Below are positions 63,061-64,000 of a DNA stretch of 64,000 nt, in pieces. Under the pieces are notes generated by a model. The model was not told where the DNA came from, did not search any database, and worked only from the letters and a program-made list of their open reading frames with translations. Source of the DNA: Streptococcus chenjunshii (lineage in GTDB: Bacteria > Bacillota > Bacilli > Lactobacillales > Streptococcaceae); the NCBI RefSeq assembly GCF_003086355.1, contig NZ_CP031733.1, forward strand, positions 1,116,001-1,180,000. Direction: 5' to 3'. Within the stretch, counting starts at the first letter, position 1. Each line of letters begins with the position of its first letter. Both the position numbers and the translations under genes were made by a program.

Positions 63061-64000
63061 GAATAAATTGTTTGAATTCTTGGAGAAGTACCTGATGGGA
63101 CCGATGGGTAAAGTATCGACTTACCGTCCTGTCCGGGCTATCGTTGCGGCTGGTATGGCCAGTATCCCATTTACCATCGTCGGCTCGATGTTCCTAGTAC
63201 TGAGTGTTATTCCGCAGGCTTTTCCTTTGGATTTTATCAAGGATCTTTGGGCTAATTCTTTTGACAAGATTCAGCCTTTGTACCTACAGGCTTATAACTG
63301 TACCATGGGAATTCTGTCTCTTTATTTTGCCATTGTTATTGGTTATGAGTACACAAAGATTTATGCCGAAGAACAGGAAGAAAATGTGGATCCGGTTTAT
63401 GGCGCTTTGCTGTCCGTGTTTGCTTATTTCTTAACCATTCCGCAATTGGTTGTTTCAAAGGGAGCTTTTGACTATCTCAATGTTGACGGAGAAACGATCA
63501 ATGGTTGGACTATCGGCGGCAACAGTCTGGACCGCCTGTCAACTTCAGGTATGTTTACAGCTATCTTGATGGCTATTCTAGCTGTACAGCTCTATCGGCT
63601 GTGTGTTAACCGCAATTGGGTTGTGAAGATGCCGGAAGCTGTTCCTGAAGGGGTGTCCCGCTCCTTCTCCGCACTGATCCCTGCGGCTTTCGTTGCCTTT
63701 GTTTTGCTGATTATTGATAGTATTTTTATCATCCTTGGTACAGATATCTATAATGTTATTGCTATTCCGTTTGCCTTTGTCCGCAATATCACTAACAGCT
63801 GGATCGGTATCGTAATCATTTACCTGCTGGTTCATGCTCTGTGGATTGTCGGTATTCACGGTGCCAATATCGTTATGGGCTTGGTCAATCCGATTCTTTT
63901 GACCAATATGGCTGAAAATGTCAAAGGCGCTAATATTGCTTTTGCCGGCGAGTTTACTAATGCTTATGTTACTATCGGCGGTTCCGGTGCAACCTTGTTG
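63061..64000 (+). CDS. celD: Cellobiose-type PTS EIIC permease (partial, runs off the window)
   Basis: 313 codons are open to the edge with no stop. It begins MNKLFEFLEKYLMGPMGKVS, a standard EIIC opening, followed by IVAAGMASIPFTIVGSMFL and many membrane segments. WIVGIHGANIV is the conserved loop near the sugar site. AAAAAGGAGG precedes the ATG. It forms the membrane channel for the disaccharide; about 120-140 residues should be missing. Confidence 0.93.

Overview
The window is low-GC Firmicutes DNA and looks like Streptococcus, most likely the mutans group or a close relative. The reasons are streptococcal LPXTG surface proteins, an ssrA tag reading AKNTTSYAVAA, a DUF2969 gene, neighbouring parE/parC/ilvE/rpsA and pfkA/pyk/lepB/glmS blocks, and a cellobiose PTS locus in the S. 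mutans order (EIIB, BglG-type regulator, EIIA, membrane protein, EIIC). The species cannot be fixed from the sequence alone.

Positions 1 to about 17.93 kb are the right-hand part of an integrative and conjugative element. In order it carries the tail of one LPXTG protein and a complete second LPXTG adhesin, ssb, a VirD4 coupling protein, a lipoprotein, a VirB6-like polytopic protein, a stand-alone BRCT protein, VirB3-like and split VirB4-like proteins, a VirB1-like glucosaminidase/CHAP hydrolase and a bitopic VirB8-like candidate. A plasmid-type maintenance module follows (ParA, small partner, short RepA_N protein). The last gene is an ISLre2/UPF0236 DDE transposase. DDE transposase plus RepA_N/ParA plus type IV secretion is the signature of the TnGBS family. 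The likely right end lies 15-17 bp upstream of a sigma-A promoter, as known for that family. The element has its own regulatory vocabulary: GTTATATAAC palindromes and three copies of a promoter-like cassette.

From 18 to 28 kb comes a pair of overlapping opposed small RNAs, then a PyrR-attenuated pyrF, pyrE, a DUF3021 protein, a PEBP protein, two acetyltransferases, ung, pyrC and a wall-anchored 5'-nucleotidase. From 28 to 41 kb are plsY (minus strand), parE, an acetyltransferase, parC, ilvE, a DUF2969 gene, tRNA-Tyr, tRNA-Gln, rpsA, tRNA-Arg and a MucBP-like LPXTG protein. From 41 to 45 kb is an unusual cassette: two paralogous guanidino-modifying enzymes alternating with a CPBP-type membrane protease homologue and a TraX-family membrane protein. 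From 45 to 57 kb are ssrA (minus), a TVP38/DedA-like protein, a GntR-ABC exporter operon (minus), dnaE, pfkA, pyk, a signal-peptidase-like gene and glmS. From 57 to 64 kb are a cre-overlapped promoter, a possible 28-residue peptide gene, three paralogous single-pass membrane proteins of unknown function, and the cel PTS operon, which runs off the right edge.

A modular, structured intergenic repeat family resembling pneumococcal BOX in organisation is scattered through the chromosomal part, usually ending just before a start codon. A second repeat family is present as two inverted copies about 20 kb apart. No rRNA, CRISPR array or prophage was seen. All family assignments come from reading motifs; no database search was run.
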